From the IMG/VR virus record IMGVR_UViG_3300037264_003480, positions 1 to 20,778 of that record: a DNA stretch of 20,778 bases. One strand, 5' to 3'. Both the position numbers and the translations under genes were made by a program. This stretch comes from a virus. The number at the start of each line of letters is the position of its first letter. Positions within the stretch are counted from its first letter, which is position 1. Of the stretch, positions 20,719 through 20,778 are shown piece after piece. The notes beneath the pieces are model-generated. The model made no database searches and was not told where the DNA came from. It saw only the letters and a list, made by a program, of their open reading frames with translations.

Positions 20719-20778
20719 ATGGATGCCAAGCCGTTTTATCTTTCCAAAGTGTTTTGGTTCAATATCTTAGCCTTCGCC
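20719..20778 (+). CDS. Start of a small membrane protein, partial
   Basis: Only the first 20 codons are in the window (MDAKPFYLSKVFWFNILAFA), behind a good ribosome site (AAAGGAA, eight bases upstream). A polar start followed by S-K-x-F-W-x-N and a hydrophobic run recalls the N-terminus of small phage holin-like membrane proteins. The protein continues beyond the right edge, so the identity stays open. It would be a second holin-like gene, far from the first at 11857. Confidence 0.5.
   Translation, partial: MDAKPFYLSKVFWFNILAFA

Noticed and set aside
1-20778. Stop-codon recoding
   Set aside because: TAA, TGA and TAG all end credible genes (for example TAG at 1578, 18513, 20196 and 20596), so the standard code fits.
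1-20778. CRISPR array, insertion sequence or integrase with attachment sites
   Set aside because: No regularly spaced repeats, transposase, recombinase or long terminal repeats could be seen.

Overview
The window is the left part of the late, virion-forming region of a tailed double-stranded DNA phage. Its layout suggests a short-tailed podovirus with a P22/SU10-type head and neck. The gene order is classical: small and large terminase, portal, scaffold, major capsid protein, decoration-like protein, adaptors, lysis genes, tail nozzle and fibres. Nothing points to a host chromosome: there are no rRNA, tRNA or metabolic genes and no CRISPR array, and genes are packed with 1-nt start/stop overlaps (TAATG or TGATG at 3017, 10117, 12051, 12723 and 15749). 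No integrase or repressor lies in the window, so lifestyle cannot be judged. Genes carry Shine-Dalgarno sites and use all three stop codons as stops, so I see no recoding. Three exported proteins have signal peptides ending just before Gln (AEA|Q, AFS|Q, CNA|Q). That style is common in Bacteroidota, Ignavibacteriota and relatives, so a host from that broad group is my inference, not a demonstration.

Layout: (1) 1-212, a minus-strand gene leaving the left edge, probably the start of a leftward block. (2) 213-847, a divergent control region with a 12-bp inverted repeat, an operator-like dyad, a candidate rightward promoter (499-527) and, in its last part, a protein-like reading frame without a normal start (601-837). 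(3) 848-1982, an accessory block of two small zinc-ribbon proteins and two overlapping membrane proteins, one resembling membrane-bound metal hydrolases. (4) 1957-4546, DNA packaging: probable TerS, a tiny overlapping frame, a third zinc-ribbon protein, and TerL. (5) 4570-9594, head: portal, scaffold, major capsid protein and a small probable decoration protein, ended by a convincing rho-independent terminator (9611-9652). (6) 9668-11842, an exported small protein and two neck/adaptor-type proteins. (7) 11857-12723, a lysis cassette of holin candidate, M15-type peptidase and a third overlapping gene. (8) 12723-20196, a 1008-aa nozzle-like protein, a fibre-base protein and two large fibre proteins that both begin with Sec signal peptides. 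(9) 20197-20778, a small MscS-like membrane protein, two palindromes, and the start of another small membrane protein.

The most unusual feature is that three proteins of the structural module (149, 703 and 557 aa) carry apparent Sec signal peptides although virions assemble in the cytoplasm. They may be exported adhesins, host-surface modifiers, or fibres added outside the cytoplasm. Other points worth following are the trio of mini zinc ribbons, the membrane hydrolase-like pair upstream of the terminase, and the phage-encoded MscS-like mini protein.
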